A DNA stretch of 64,000 bases from Hippasteria phrygiana (taxonomy: Eukaryota; Echinodermata; Asteroidea; Valvatida; Goniasteridae), in the NCBI GenBank assembly GCA_037893225.1, contig JAZGUH010000103.1, forward strand, positions 2,728,001-2,792,000, read 5' to 3'. Made by a program: the position numbers and the translations under genes. Shown piece by piece: positions 33,856 through 46,600 of this stretch; within the stretch, counting starts at the first letter, position 1; every line of letters begins with the position of its first letter. Under the pieces are notes generated by a model. The model did no database searches. It was not told the DNA's origin and saw nothing but the letters and a program-made list of their open reading frames with translations.

Positions 33856-36800
33856 ATAGTATATTGACCAAATCCAGTCATTTTTACACGTATGGGTAGC
33901 TTAGATCTAGCGCAACAATTTCAGACCATCGCCAGCTTCACAGCGTTAGAACTCTTCGAGAAAATTCAAACCTTGCAACTAATTTCTTTCTGTGAACTCT
34001 GTGTGCCTTCTCCCGTTTACTGCATTGTGGCTGCTTAACGTTTGCCAAATTTTCAGATGAACGCCTCTCCTTTCCCTGTTCATAATTGACTGGTATATTG
34101 ACCAAATCCAGTAATTTTTACACGTATGGGTAGCTTAGATCTAGCGCAACAATTTCACACCATCGCCAGCTTCACAGCGTTAGAACTCTTCGAGAAAATT
34201 CAAACCTCACAACACATTTCTTCCTGTGAACCCTGTGTGCGTTCTCCCGTTTACTGCATTGTGACTGCTTAACGTTTGCCAAATTTTCAGATGAACGCCC
34301 CTCCTTTCCCTGTTCATAATTGAATAGTATATTGACCAAATCCAGTCATTTGTACACGTATGGGTAGCTTAGATCTAGCGCAACAATTTCAGACCATCGC
34401 CAGCTTCACAGCGTTAGAACTCTTCGAGAAAATTCAAACCTCGCAACTAATTTCTTTCTGTGAACTCTGTGTGCGTTCTTCCGTTTACTGTATTGTAACT
34501 GCTTAACGTTTGCCACATTTTCAGATGAACGCCCCTCCTTTCCCTGTTCATAATTGAATGGGATATTGACCAAATCCAGCAATTTTCACACGTATGGGTA
34601 GCTTAGATCTAGCGCAACAATTTGAGACCATCGCCAGCTTTACAGCGTTAGAACTCTTCGAGAAAATTTAAACCTCGCAACTAATTTCTTTCTGTGAACT
34701 CTGTGTGCGTTCTCCCGTTTACTGCATTGTGGCTGCTTAACGTTTGCCAAATTTTCAGATGAACGCCTCTCCTTTCCCTGTTCATAATTGAATGGTATAT
34801 TGACCAAATCCAGTCATTTTTACACGTATGGGTAGCTTAGATATAGCGCAACAATTGCAGACCATCGTCAGCTTCACAGCGTTAGAACTCTTCGAGAAAA
34901 TTCAAACCTCGCAACTAATTTCTTTCTGTGAACTCTGTGTGCGTTCTCCCGTTTACTGCATTGTGGCTGCTTAACGTTTGCCAAATTTTCAGATGAACGC
35001 CCCTCCTTTCCCTGTTCATAATTGAATGGGATATTGACCAAATCCAGTAATTTTCACACGTATGGGTAGCTTAGATATAGCGCAACAATTTCAGACCATC
35101 GCCAGCTTCACAGCGTTAGAACTCTTCGAGAAAATTCAAACCTCGCAACAATTTTTTTTCCATGAACTCTGTGTGCGTTCTCCCGTTTACTGCATTGTGA
35201 CTGCTTAACGTTTGCCAAATTTTCAGATGAACGCCCCTCCTTTCCCTGTTCATAATTGAATAGTATATTGACCAAATCCAGTCATTTTTACACGTATGGG
35301 TAGCTTAGATCTAGCGCAACAATTTCAGACCATCGCCAGCTTCACAGCGTTAGAACTCTTCGAGAAAATTCAAACCTTGCAACTAATTTCTTTCTGTGAA
35401 CTCTGTGTGCCTTCTCCCGTTTACTGCATTGTGGCTGCTTAACGTTTGCCAAATTTTCAGATGAACGCCTCTCCTTTCCCTGTTCATAATTGACTGGTAT
35501 ATTGACCAAATCCAGTAATTTTTACACGTATGTGTAGCTTAGATCTAGCGCAACAATTTCAGACCATCGCCAGCTTCATAGCGTGAGAACTCTTCGAGAA
35601 AATTCAAACCTCGCAACAATTTATTTTCCATGAACTCTGTGTGCGTTCTCCCGTTTACTGCATTGTGACTGCTTAACGTTTGCCAAATTTTCAGATGAAC
35701 GCCCCTCCTTTCCCTGTTCATAATTGAATAGTATATTGACCAAATCCAGTCATTTTTACACGTATGGGTAGCTTAGATATAGCGCAACAATTTCAGACCA
35801 TCGCCAGCTTCACAGCGTGAGAACTCTTTGAGAAAATTCAAACCTCGCAACAAATTTCTTTCTGTGAACTCTGTGTGCGTTCTCCCGTTTACTGCATTGT
35901 GGCTGCTTAACGTTTGCCAAATTTTCAGATGAACGCCCCTCCTTTCCCTGTTCATAATTGAATGGTATATTGACCAAATCCAGTAATTTTTACACGTATG
36001 GGTAGCTTAGATATAGCGCAACAATTGCAGACCATCGCCAGCTTCACAGCGTTAGAACTCTTCGAGAAAATTCAAACCTCGCAACAAATTTCTTCCCGTG
36101 AACTCTGTGTGCGTTCTCCCGTTTACTGCATTGTGACTGCTTAACGTTTGCCAAATTTTTAAATGAACGCCCCTCCTTTCCCTGTTCATAATTGAATGGT
36201 ATATTGACCAAATCCAGTTATTTTAACACTGATGGGTAGCTTAGATCTAGCGCAACAATTTGAGACCATCGCCAGCTTTACAGCGTTAGAACTCTTCGAG
36301 AAAATTTAAACCTCGCAACTAATTTCTTTCTGTGAACTTTGTGTGCGTTCTCCCGTTTACTGCATTGTGGCTGCTTAACGTTTGCCAAATTTTCAGATGA
36401 ACGCCTCTCCTTTCCCTGTTCATAATTGAATGGTATATTGACCAAATGCAGTCATTTTTACACGTATGGGTAGCTTAGATATAGCGCAACAATTGCAGAC
36501 CATCGTCAGCTTCACAGCGTTAGAACTCTTCGAGAAAATTCAAACCTCGCAACAAATTTCTTCCCGTGAACTCTGTGTGCGTTCTCCCGTTTAATGCATT
36601 GTGGCTGCTTAACGTTTGCCAAATTTTCAGATGAACGCCCCTCCTTTCGCTGTTCATAATTGAATGGTATAGTGACCAAATCCAGTCATTTTTACACGTA
36701 TGGGTGGCTTAGATCTAGCGCAACAATTTCACACCATCGCCAGCTTCACAGCGTTAGAACTCTTCGAGAAAATTCAAACCTCACAACACATTTCTTCCTG

Positions 36801-39800
36801 TGAACCCTGTGTGCGTTCTCCCGTTTACTGCATTGTGACTGCTTAACGTTTGCCAAATTTTCAGATGAACGCCCCTCCTTTCCCTGTTCATAATTGAATA
36901 GTATATTGACCAAATCCAGTCATTTTTACACGTATGGGTAGCTTAGATCTAGCGCAACAATTTCAGACCATCGCCAGCTTCACAGAGTTAGAACTCTTCG
37001 AGAAAATTCAAACCTCGCAACTAATTTCTTTCTGTGAAGTCTGTGTGCGTTCTTCCGTTTACTGTATTGTAACTGCTTAACGTTTGCCACATTTTCAGAT
37101 GAACGCCCCTCCTTTCCCTGTTCATAATTGAATGGGATATTGACCAAATCCAGCAATTTTCACACGTATGGGTAGCTTAGATCTAGCGCAACAATTTCAC
37201 ACCATCGCCAGCTTCACAGCGTTAGAACTCTTCGAGAAAATTCAAACCTCACAACACATTTCTTCCTGTGAACCCTGTGTGCGTTCTCCCGTTTACTGCA
37301 TTGTGACTGCTTAACGTTTGCCAAATTTTCAGATGAACGCCCCTCCTTTCCCTGTTCATAATTGAATAGTGTATTGACCAAATCCAGTCATTTTTACACG
37401 TATGGGTAGCTTAGATCTAGCGCAACAATTTCAGACCATCGCCAGCTTCACAGCGTTAGAACTCTTCGAGAAAATTCAAACCTCGCAACTAATTTCTTTC
37501 TGTGAACTCTGTGTGCGTTCTTCCGTTTACTGTATTGTAACTGCTTAACGTTTGCCACATTTTCAGATGAACGCCCCTCCTTTCCCTGTTCATAATTGAA
37601 TGGGATATTGACCAAATCCAGCAATGTTCACACGTATGGGTAGCTTAGATCTAGCGCAACAATTTGAGACCATCGCCAGCTTTACAGCGTTAGAACTCTT
37701 CGAGAAAATTTAAACCTCGCAACTAATTTCTTTCTGTGAACTCTGTGTGCGTTCTCCCGTTTACTGCATTGTGGCTGCTTAACGTTTGCCAAATTTTCAG
37801 ATGAACGCCTCTCCTTTCCCTGTTCATAATTGAATGGGATATTGACCAAATCCAGTAATTTTCACATGTATGGGTAGCTTAGATATAGCGCAACAATTTC
37901 AGACCATCGCCAGCTTCACAGCGTTAGAACTCTTCGAGAAAATTCAAACCTCGCAACAATTTTTTTTCCATGAACTCTGTGTGCGTTCTCCCGTTTACTG
38001 CATTGTGACTGCTTAACGTTTGCCAAATTTTCAGATGAACGCCCCTCCTTTCCCTGTTCATAATTGAATAGTATATTGACCAAATCCAGTCATTTTTACA
38101 CGTATGGGTAACTTAGATCTAGCGCAACAATTTCAGACCATCGCCAGCTTCACAGCGTTAGAACTCTTCGAGAAAATTCAAACCTTGCAACTAATTTCTT
38201 TCTGTGAACTCTGTGTGCCTTCTCCCGTTTACTGCATTGTGGCTGCTTAACGTTTGCCAAATTTTCAGATGAACGCCTCTCCTTTCCCTGTTCATAATTG
38301 AATGGTATATTGACCAAATCCAGTAATTTTTACACGTATGTGTAGCTTAGATCTAGCGCAACAATTTCAGACCATCGCCAGCTTCATAGCGTGAGAACTC
38401 TTCGAGAAAATTCAAACCTCGCAACAATTTATTTTCCATGAACTCTGTGTGCGTTCTCCCGTTTACTGCATTGTGACTGCTTAACGTTTGCCAAATTTTC
38501 AGATGAACGCCCCTCCTTTCCCTGTTCATAATTGAATGGTATATTGACCAAATCCAGTAATTTTTACACGTATGGGTAGCTTAGATATAGCGCAACAATT
38601 GCAGACCATCGCCAGCTTCACAGCGTTAGAACTCTTCGAGAAAATTCAAACCTCGCAACAAATTTCTTCCCGTGAACTCTGTGTGCGTTCTCCCGTTTAA
38701 TGCATTGTGGCTGCTTAACGTTTGCCAAATTTTCAGATGAACGCCCCTCCTTTCCCTGTTCATAATTGAATGGTATATTGACCAAATCCAGTCATTTTTA
38801 CACGTATGGGTAGCTTAGATCTAGCGCAACAATTTCATACCATCGCCAGCTTCACAGCGTTAGAACTCTTCGAGAAAATTCAAACCTCACAACACATTTC
38901 TTCCTGTGAACCCTGTGTGCGTTCTCCCGTTTACTGCATTGTGACTGCTTAACGTTTGCCACATTTTCAGATGAACGCCCCTCCTTTCCCTGTTCATAAT
39001 TGAATGGGATATTGACAAAATCCAGCAATTTTCACACGTATGGGTAGCTTAGATCTAGCGCAACAATTTGAGACCATCGCCAGCTTTACAGCGTTAGAAC
39101 TCTTCGAGAAAATGTAAACCTCGCAACTAATTTCTTTCTGTGAACTCTGTGTGCGTTCTCCCGTTTACTGCATTGTGGCTGCTTAACGTTTGCCAAATTT
39201 TCAGATGAACGCCTCTCCTTTCCCTGTTCATAATTGAATGGTATATTGACCAAATCCAGTCATTTTTACACGTATGGGTAGCTTAGATATAGCGCAACAA
39301 TTGCAGACCATCGTCAGCTTCACAGCGTTAGAACTCTTCGAGAAAATTCAAACCTCGCAACAAATTTCTTCCCGTGAACTCTGTGTGCGTTCTCCCGTTT
39401 AATGCATTGTGGCTGCTTAACGTTTGCCAAATTTTCAGATGAACGCCCCTCCTTTCCCTGTTCATAATTGAATGGTATATTGACCAAATCCAGTCATTTT
39501 TACACTGATGGGTAGCTTAGATCTAGCGCAACAATTTCACACCATCGCCAGCTTCACAGCGTTAGAACTCTTCGAGAAAATTCAAACCTCGCAACACATT
39601 TCTTCCTGTGAACGCTGTGTGCGTTCTCCCGTTTACTGCATTGTGACTGCTTAACGTTTGCCAAATTTTCAGATGAACGCCCCTCCTTTCCCTGTTCATA
39701 ATTGAATAGTATATTGACCAAATCCAGTCATTTTTACACGTATGGGTAGCTTAGATATAGCGCAACATTTTCAGACCATCGCCAGCTTCACAGCGTGAGA

Positions 39801-40407
39801 ACTCTTCGAGAAAATTCAAACCTCGCAACAAATTTCTTCCCGTGAACTCTGTGTGCGTTCTCCCGTTTACTGCATTGTGACTGCTTAACGTTTGCCAAAT
39901 TTTTAAATGAACGCCCCTCCTTTCCCTGTTCATAATTGAATGGTATATTGACCAAATCCAGTTATTTTTACACTGATGGGTAGCTTAGATCTAGCGCAAC
40001 AATTTCACACCATCGCCAGCTTCACAGCGTTAGAACTCTTCGAGAAAATTCAAACCTCGCAACACATTTCTTCCTGTGAACCCTGTGTGCGTTCTCCCGT
40101 TTACTGCATTGTGACTGCTTAACGTTTGCCAAATTTTCAGATGAACGCCCCTCCTTTCCCTGTTCATAATTGAATAGTATATTGACCAAATCCAGTCATT
40201 TTTACACGTATGGGTAGCTTAGATCTAGCGCAACAATTTCAGACCATCGCCAGCTTCACAGCGTTAGAACTCTTCGAGAAAATTCAAACCTCGCAACTAA
40301 TTTCTTTCTGTGAACTCTGTGTGCCTTCTCCCGTTTACTGCATTGTGGCTGCTTAACGTTTGCCAAATTTTCAGATGAACGCCTCTCCTTTCCCTGTTCA
40401 TAATTGA

Positions 40408-42747
40408 ATGGTATATTGACCAAATCCAGTAATTTTTACACGTATGGGTAGCTTAGATATAGCGCAACAATTGCAGACCATCGCCAGCTTCACAGCGTTA
40501 GAACTCTTCGAGAAAATTCAAACCTCGCAACAAATTTCTTCCCGTGAACTGTGTGTGCGTTCTCCCGTTTACCGCATTGTGGCTGCTTAACGTTTGCCAA
40601 ATTTTCAGATGAACGCCCCTCCTTTCCCTGTTCATAATTGAATGGTATATTGACCAAATCCAGTCATTTTTACACTGATGGGTAGCTTAGATCTAGCGCA
40701 ACAATTTCACACCATCGCCAGCTTCACAGCGTTAGAACTCTTCGAGAAAATTCAAACCTCGCAACACATTTCTTCCTGTGAACGCTGTGTGCGTTCTCCC
40801 GTTTACTGCATTGTGACTGCTTAACGTTTGCCAAATTTTCAGATGAACGCCCCTCCTTTCCCTGTTCATAATTGAATAGTATATTGACCAAATCCAGTCA
40901 TTTTTACACGTATGGGTAGCTTAGATATAGCGCAACAATTTCAGACCATCGCCAGCTTCACAGCGTGAGAACTCTTTGAGAAAATTCAAACCTCGCAACA
41001 AATTTCTTTCTGTGAACTCTGTGTGCGTTCTCCCGTTTACTGCATTGTGGCTGCTTAACGTTTGCCAAATTTTCAGATGAACGCCCCTCCTTTCCCTGTT
41101 CATAATTGAATGGTATATTGACCAAATCCAGTAATTTTTACACGTATGGGTAGCTTAGATATAGCGCAACAATTGCAGACCATCGCCAGCTTCACAGCGT
41201 TAGAACTCTTCGAGAAAATTCAAACCTCGCAACAAATTTCTTCCCGTGAACTCTGTGTGCGTTCTCCCGTTTACTGCATTGTGACTGCTTAACGTTTGCC
41301 AAATTTTTAAATGAACGCCCCTCCTTTCCCTGTTCATAATTGAATGGTATATTGACCAAATCCAGTTATTTTTACACTGATGGGTAGCTTAGATCTAGCG
41401 CAACAATTTGAGACCATCGCCAGCTTTACAGCGTTAGAACTCTTCGAGAAAATTTAAACCTCGCAACTAATTTCTTTCTGTGAACTCTGTGTGCGTTCTC
41501 CCGTTTACTGCATTGTGGCTGCTTAACGTTTGCCAAATTTTCAGATGAACGCCTCTCCTTTCCCGGTTCATAATTGAATGGTATATTGACCAAATCCAGT
41601 CATTTTTACACGTATGGGTAGCTTAGATATAGCGCAACAATTGCAGACCATCGCCAGCTTCACAGCGTTAGAACTCTTCGAGAAAATTCAAACCTCGCAA
41701 CAAATTTCTTCCCGTGAACTGTGTGTGCGTTCTCCCGTTTACCGCATTGTGGCTGCTTAACGTTTGCCAAATTTTCAGATGAACGCCCCTCCTTTCCCTG
41801 TTCATAATTGAATGGTATATTGACCAAATCCAGTCATTTTTACACTGATGGGTAGCTTAGATCTAGCGCAACAATTTCACACCATCGCCAGCTTCACAGC
41901 GTTAGAACTCTTCGAGAAAATTCAAACCTCGCAACACATTTCTTCCTGTGAACGCTGTGTGCGTTCTCCCGTTTACTGCATTGTGACTGCTTAACGTTTG
42001 CCAAATTTTCAGATGAACGCCCCTCCTTTCCCTGTTCATAATTGAATAGTATATTGACCAAATCCAGTCATTTTTACACGTATGGGTAGCTTAGATATAG
42101 CGCAACAATTTCAGACCATCGCCAGCTTCACAGCGTGAGAACTCTTTGAGAAAATTCAAACCTCGCAACAAATTTCTTTCTGTGAACTCTGTGTGCGTTC
42201 TCCCGTTTACTGCATTGTGGCTGCTTAACGTTTGCCAAATTTTCAGATGAACGCCCCTCCTTTCCCTGTTCATAATTGAATGGTATATTGACCAAATCCA
42301 GTAATTTTTACACGTATGGGTAGCTTAGATATAGCGCAACAATTGCAGACCATCGCCAGCTTCACAGCGTTAGAACTCTTCGAGAAAATTCAAACCTCGC
42401 AACAAATTTCTTCCCGTGAACTCTGTGTGCGTTCTCCCGTTTACTGCATTGTGACTGCTTAACGTTTGCCAAATTTTTAAATGAACGCCCCTCCTTTCCC
42501 TGTTCATAATTGAATGGTATATTGACCAAATCCAGTTATTTTTACACTGATGGGTAGCTTAGATCTAGCGCAACAATTTGAGACCATCGCCAGCTTTACA
42601 GGGTTAGAACTCTTCGAGAAAATTTAAACCTCGCAACTAATTTCTTTCTGTGAACTCTGTGTGCGTTCTCCCGTTTACTGCATTGTGGCTGCTTAACGTT
42701 TGCCAAATGTTCAGATGAACGCCTCTCCTTTCCCTGTTCATAATTGA
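40408..42747 (+). repeat. Tandem duplication of a 5-mer (1170 bp) in R4-I
   Basis: Ah-B-D-A2-E occurs at 40408-41577 and 41578-42747. R4-II has one copy (50237-51406). The second E (42514) has CAGGGTTAG and AAATGTTCAG, as does the single R4-II E at 51173; the first E (41344) lacks both. The offset between R4-I and R4-II is 9829 bp before this place and 8659 bp after it, a change of exactly 1170 bp. Confidence 0.9.
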
Positions 42748-43683
42748 ATGGTATATTGACCAAATCCAGTCATTTTTACACGTATGGGTAGCTTAGATAT
42801 AGCGCAACAATTGCAGACCATCGTCAGCTTCACAGCGTTAGAACTCTTCGAGAAAATTCAAACCTCGCAACTAATTTCTTTCTGTGAACTCTGTGTGCGT
42901 TCTTCCGTTTACTGTATTGTAACTGCTTAACGTTTGCCACATTTTCAGATGAACGCCCCTCCTTTCCCTGTTCATAATTGAATGGGATATTGACCAAATC
43001 CAGCAATTTTCACACGTATGGGTAGCTTAGATCTAGCGCAACAATTTGAGACCATCGCCAGCTTTACAGCGTTAGAACTCTTCGAGAAAATTTAAACCTC
43101 GCAACTAATTTCTTTCTGTGAACTCTGTGTGCGTTCTCCCGTTTACTGCATTGTGGCTGCTTAACGTTTGCCAAATTTTCAGATGAACGCCTCTCCTTTC
43201 CCTGTTCATAATTGAATGGTATATTGACCAAATCCAGTAATTTTCACACGTATGGGTAGCTTAGATATAGCGCAACAATTTCAGACCATCGCCAGCTTCA
43301 CAGCGTTAGAACTCTTCGAGAAAATTCAAACCTCGCAACATTTTTTTTTCCATGAACTCTGTGTGCGTTCTCCCGTTTACTGCATTGTGACTGCTTAACG
43401 TTTGCCAAATTTTCAGATGAACGCCCCTCCTTTCCCTGTTCATAATTGAATAGTATATTGACCAAATCCAGTCATTTTTACACGTATGGGTAGCTTAGAT
43501 CTAGCGCAACAATTTCAGACCATCGCCAGCTTCACAGCGTTAGAACTCTTCGAGAAAATTCAAACCTTGCAACTAATTTCTTTCTGTGAACTCTGTGTGC
43601 CTTCTCCCGTTTACTGCATTGTGGCTGCTTAACGTTTGCCAAATTTTCAGATGAACGCCTCTCCTTTCCCTGTTCATAATTGA

Positions 43684-46600
43684 ATGGTATATTGACCAAA
43701 TCCAGTAATTTTTACACGTATGTGTAGCTTAGATCTAGCGCAACAATTTCAGACCATCGCCAGCTTCATAGCGTGAGAACTCTTCGAGAAAATTCAAACC
43801 TCGCAACAATTTATTTTCCATGAACTCTGTGTGCGTTCTCCCGTTTACTGCATTGTGACTGCTTAACGTTTGCCAAATTTTCAGATGAACGCCCCTCCTT
43901 TCCCTGTTCATAATTGAATAGTATATTGACCAAATCCAGTCATTTTTTACACGTATGGGTAGCTTAGATATAGCGCAACAATTTCAGACCATCGCCAGCT
44001 TCACAGCGTGAGAACTCTTTGAGAAAATTCAAACCTCGCAACAAATTTCTTTCTGTGAACTCTGTGTGCGTTCTCCCGTTTACTGCATTGTGGCTGCTTA
44101 ACGTTTGCCAAATTTTCAGATGAACGCCCCTCCTTTCCCTGTTCATAATTGAATGGTATATTGACCAAATCCAGTAATTTTTACACGTATGGGTAGCTTA
44201 GATATAGCGCAACAATTGCAGACCATCGCCAGCTTCACAGCGTTAGAACTCTTCGAGAAAATTCAAACCTCGCAACAAATTTCTTCCCGTGAACTCTGTG
44301 TGCGTTCTCCCGTTTACTGCATTGTGACTGCTTAACGTTTGCCAAATTTTTAAATGAACGCCCCTCCTTTCCCTGTTCATAATTGAATGGTATATTGACC
44401 AAATCCAGTTATGTTTACACTGATGGGTAGCTTAGATCTAGCGCAACAATTTGAGACCATCGCCAGCTTTACAGCGTTAGAACTCTTCGAGAAAATTTAA
44501 ACCTCGCAACTAATTTCTTTCTGTGAACTCTGTGTGCGTTCTCCCGTTTACTGCATTGTGGCTGCTTAACGTTTGCCAAATTTTCAGATGAACGCCTCTC
44601 CTTTCCCTGTTCATAATTGAATGGTATATTGACCAAATCCAGTCATTTTTACACGTATGGGTAGCTTAGATATAGCGCAACAATTGCAGACCATCGTCAG
44701 CTTCACAGCGTTAGAACTCTTCGAGAAAATTCAAACCTCGCAACAAATTTCTTCCCGTGAACTCTGTGTGCGTTCTCCCGTTTAATGCATTGTGGCTGCT
44801 TAACGTTTGCCAAATTTTCAGATGAACGCCCCTCCTTTCGCTGTTCATAATTGAATGGTATATTGACCAAATCCAGTAATTTTTACACGTATGGGTAGCT
44901 TAGATCTAGCGCAACAATTTCACACCATCGCCAGCTTCACAGCGTTAGAACTCTTCGAGAAAATTCAAACCTCACAACACATTTCTTCCTGTGAACCCTG
45001 TGTGCGTTCTCCCGTTTACTGCATTGTGACTGCTTAACGTTTGCCAAATTTTCAGATGAACGCCCCTCCTTTCCCTGTTCATAATTGAATAGTATATTGA
45101 CCAAATCCAGTCATTTGTACACGTATGGGTAGCTTAGATCTAGCGCAACAATTTCAGACCATCGCCAGCTTCACAGCGTTAGAACTCTTCGAGAAAATTC
45201 AAACCTCGCAACTAATTTCTTTCTGTGAACTCTGTGTGCGTTCTTCCGTTTACTGTATTGTAACTGCTTAACGTTTGCCACATTTTCAGATGAACGCCCC
45301 TCCTTTCCCTGTTTATAATTGAATGGGATATTGACCAAATCCAGCAATTTTCACACGTATGGGTAGCTTAGATCTAGCGCAACAATTTGAGACCATCGCC
45401 AGCTTTACAGCGTTAGAACTCTTCGAGAAAATTTAAACCTCGCAACTAATTTCTTTCTGTGAACTCTGTGTGCGTTCTCCCGTTTACTGCATTGTGGCTG
45501 CTTAACGTTTGCCAAATTTTCAGATGAACGCCTCTCCTTTCCCTGTTCATAATTGAATGGTATATTGACCAAATCCAGTCATTTTTACACGTATGGGTAG
45601 CTTAGATATAGCGCAACAATTGCAGACCATCGTCAGCTTCACAGCGTTAGAACTCTTCGAGAAAATTCAAACCTCGCAACTAATTTCTTTCTGTGAACTC
45701 TGTGTGCGTTCTCCCGTTTACTGCATTGTGGCTGCTTAACGTTTGCCAAATTTTCAGATGAACGCCCCTCCTTTCCCTGTTCATAATTGAATGGGATATT
45801 GACCAAATCCAGTAATTTTCACACGTATGGGTAGCTTAGATATAGCGCAACAATTTCAGACCATCGCCAGCTTCACAGCGTTAGAACTCTTCGAGAAAAT
45901 TCAAACCTCGCAACAATTTTTTTTCCATGAACTCTGTGTGCGTTCTCCCGTTTACTGCATTGTGACTGCTTAACGTTTGCCAAATTTTCAGATGAACGCC
46001 CCTCCTTTCCCTGTTCATAATTGAATAGTATATTGACCAAATCCAGTCATTTTTACACGTATGGGTAGCTTAGATCTAGCGCAACAATTTCAGACCATCG
46101 CCAGCTTCACAGCGTTAGAACTCTTCGAGAAAATTCAAACCTTGCAACTAATTTCTTTCTGTGAACTCTGTGTGCCTTCTCCCGTTTACTGCATTGTGGC
46201 TGCTTAACGTTTGCCAAATTTTCAGATGAACGCCTCTCCTTTCCCTGTTCATAATTGACTGGTATATTGACCAAATCCAGTAATTTTTACACGTATGTGT
46301 AGCTTAGATCTAGCGCAACAATTTCAGACCATCGCCAGCTTCATAGCGTGAGAACTCTTCGAGAAAATTCAAACCTCGCAACAATTTATTTTCCATGAAC
46401 TCTGTGTGCGTTCTCCCGTTTACTGCATTGTGACTGCTTAACGTTTGCCAAATTTTCAGATGAACGCCCCTCCTTTCCCTGTTCATAATTGAATAGTATA
46501 TTGACCAAATCCAGTCATTTTTACACGTATGGGTAGCTTAGATATAGCGCAACAATTTCAGACCATCGCCAGCTTCACAGCGTGAGAACTCTTTGAGAAA

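Larger units (their letters stand above)
32686..35493 (+). repeat. Tandem duplication of a 6-mer (1404 bp) in R4-I
   Basis: B2-G-H-K2-I-C2 runs from 32686 to 34089 and again from 34090 to 35493. Shared unusual bases include AGTCATTTGTACAC in both G units and ATTGACTGGTAT just after both C2 units (34088 and 35492). R4-II has a single copy (44855-46258), so R4-I gained one copy or R4-II lost one. Confidence 0.9.
31047..43683 (+). repeat. HOR unit R4-I, 54 monomers, 12637 bp
   Basis: Order: F-D-A2-(D/E)-D-(D/E)-K1-B2-G-H-K2-I-C2-B2-G-H-K2-I-C2-F-D-A2-E-K1-B2-G-(H/B2)-G-H-I-C2-F-(A/K1)-B2-H-K1-B-D*-(E/B)-C-Ah-B-D-A2-E-Ah-B-D-A2-E-(K2/G)-H-I-C2. It aligns with R4-II if it carries 17 extra monomers: 2 near the start, a duplicated 6-mer, one E, a net 3 around 38068-39237, and a duplicated 5-mer. 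Rare shared markers include GGGTGGCTT (36701 and 47232), CACAGAGTTAG and GAAGTCTG (36898+ and 47429+), AGTGTATT (37366+ and 47897+), and ACATGTATGG (37834+ and 48365+). The second monomer (31281) is 235 bp from a six-T run. Confidence 0.87.
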
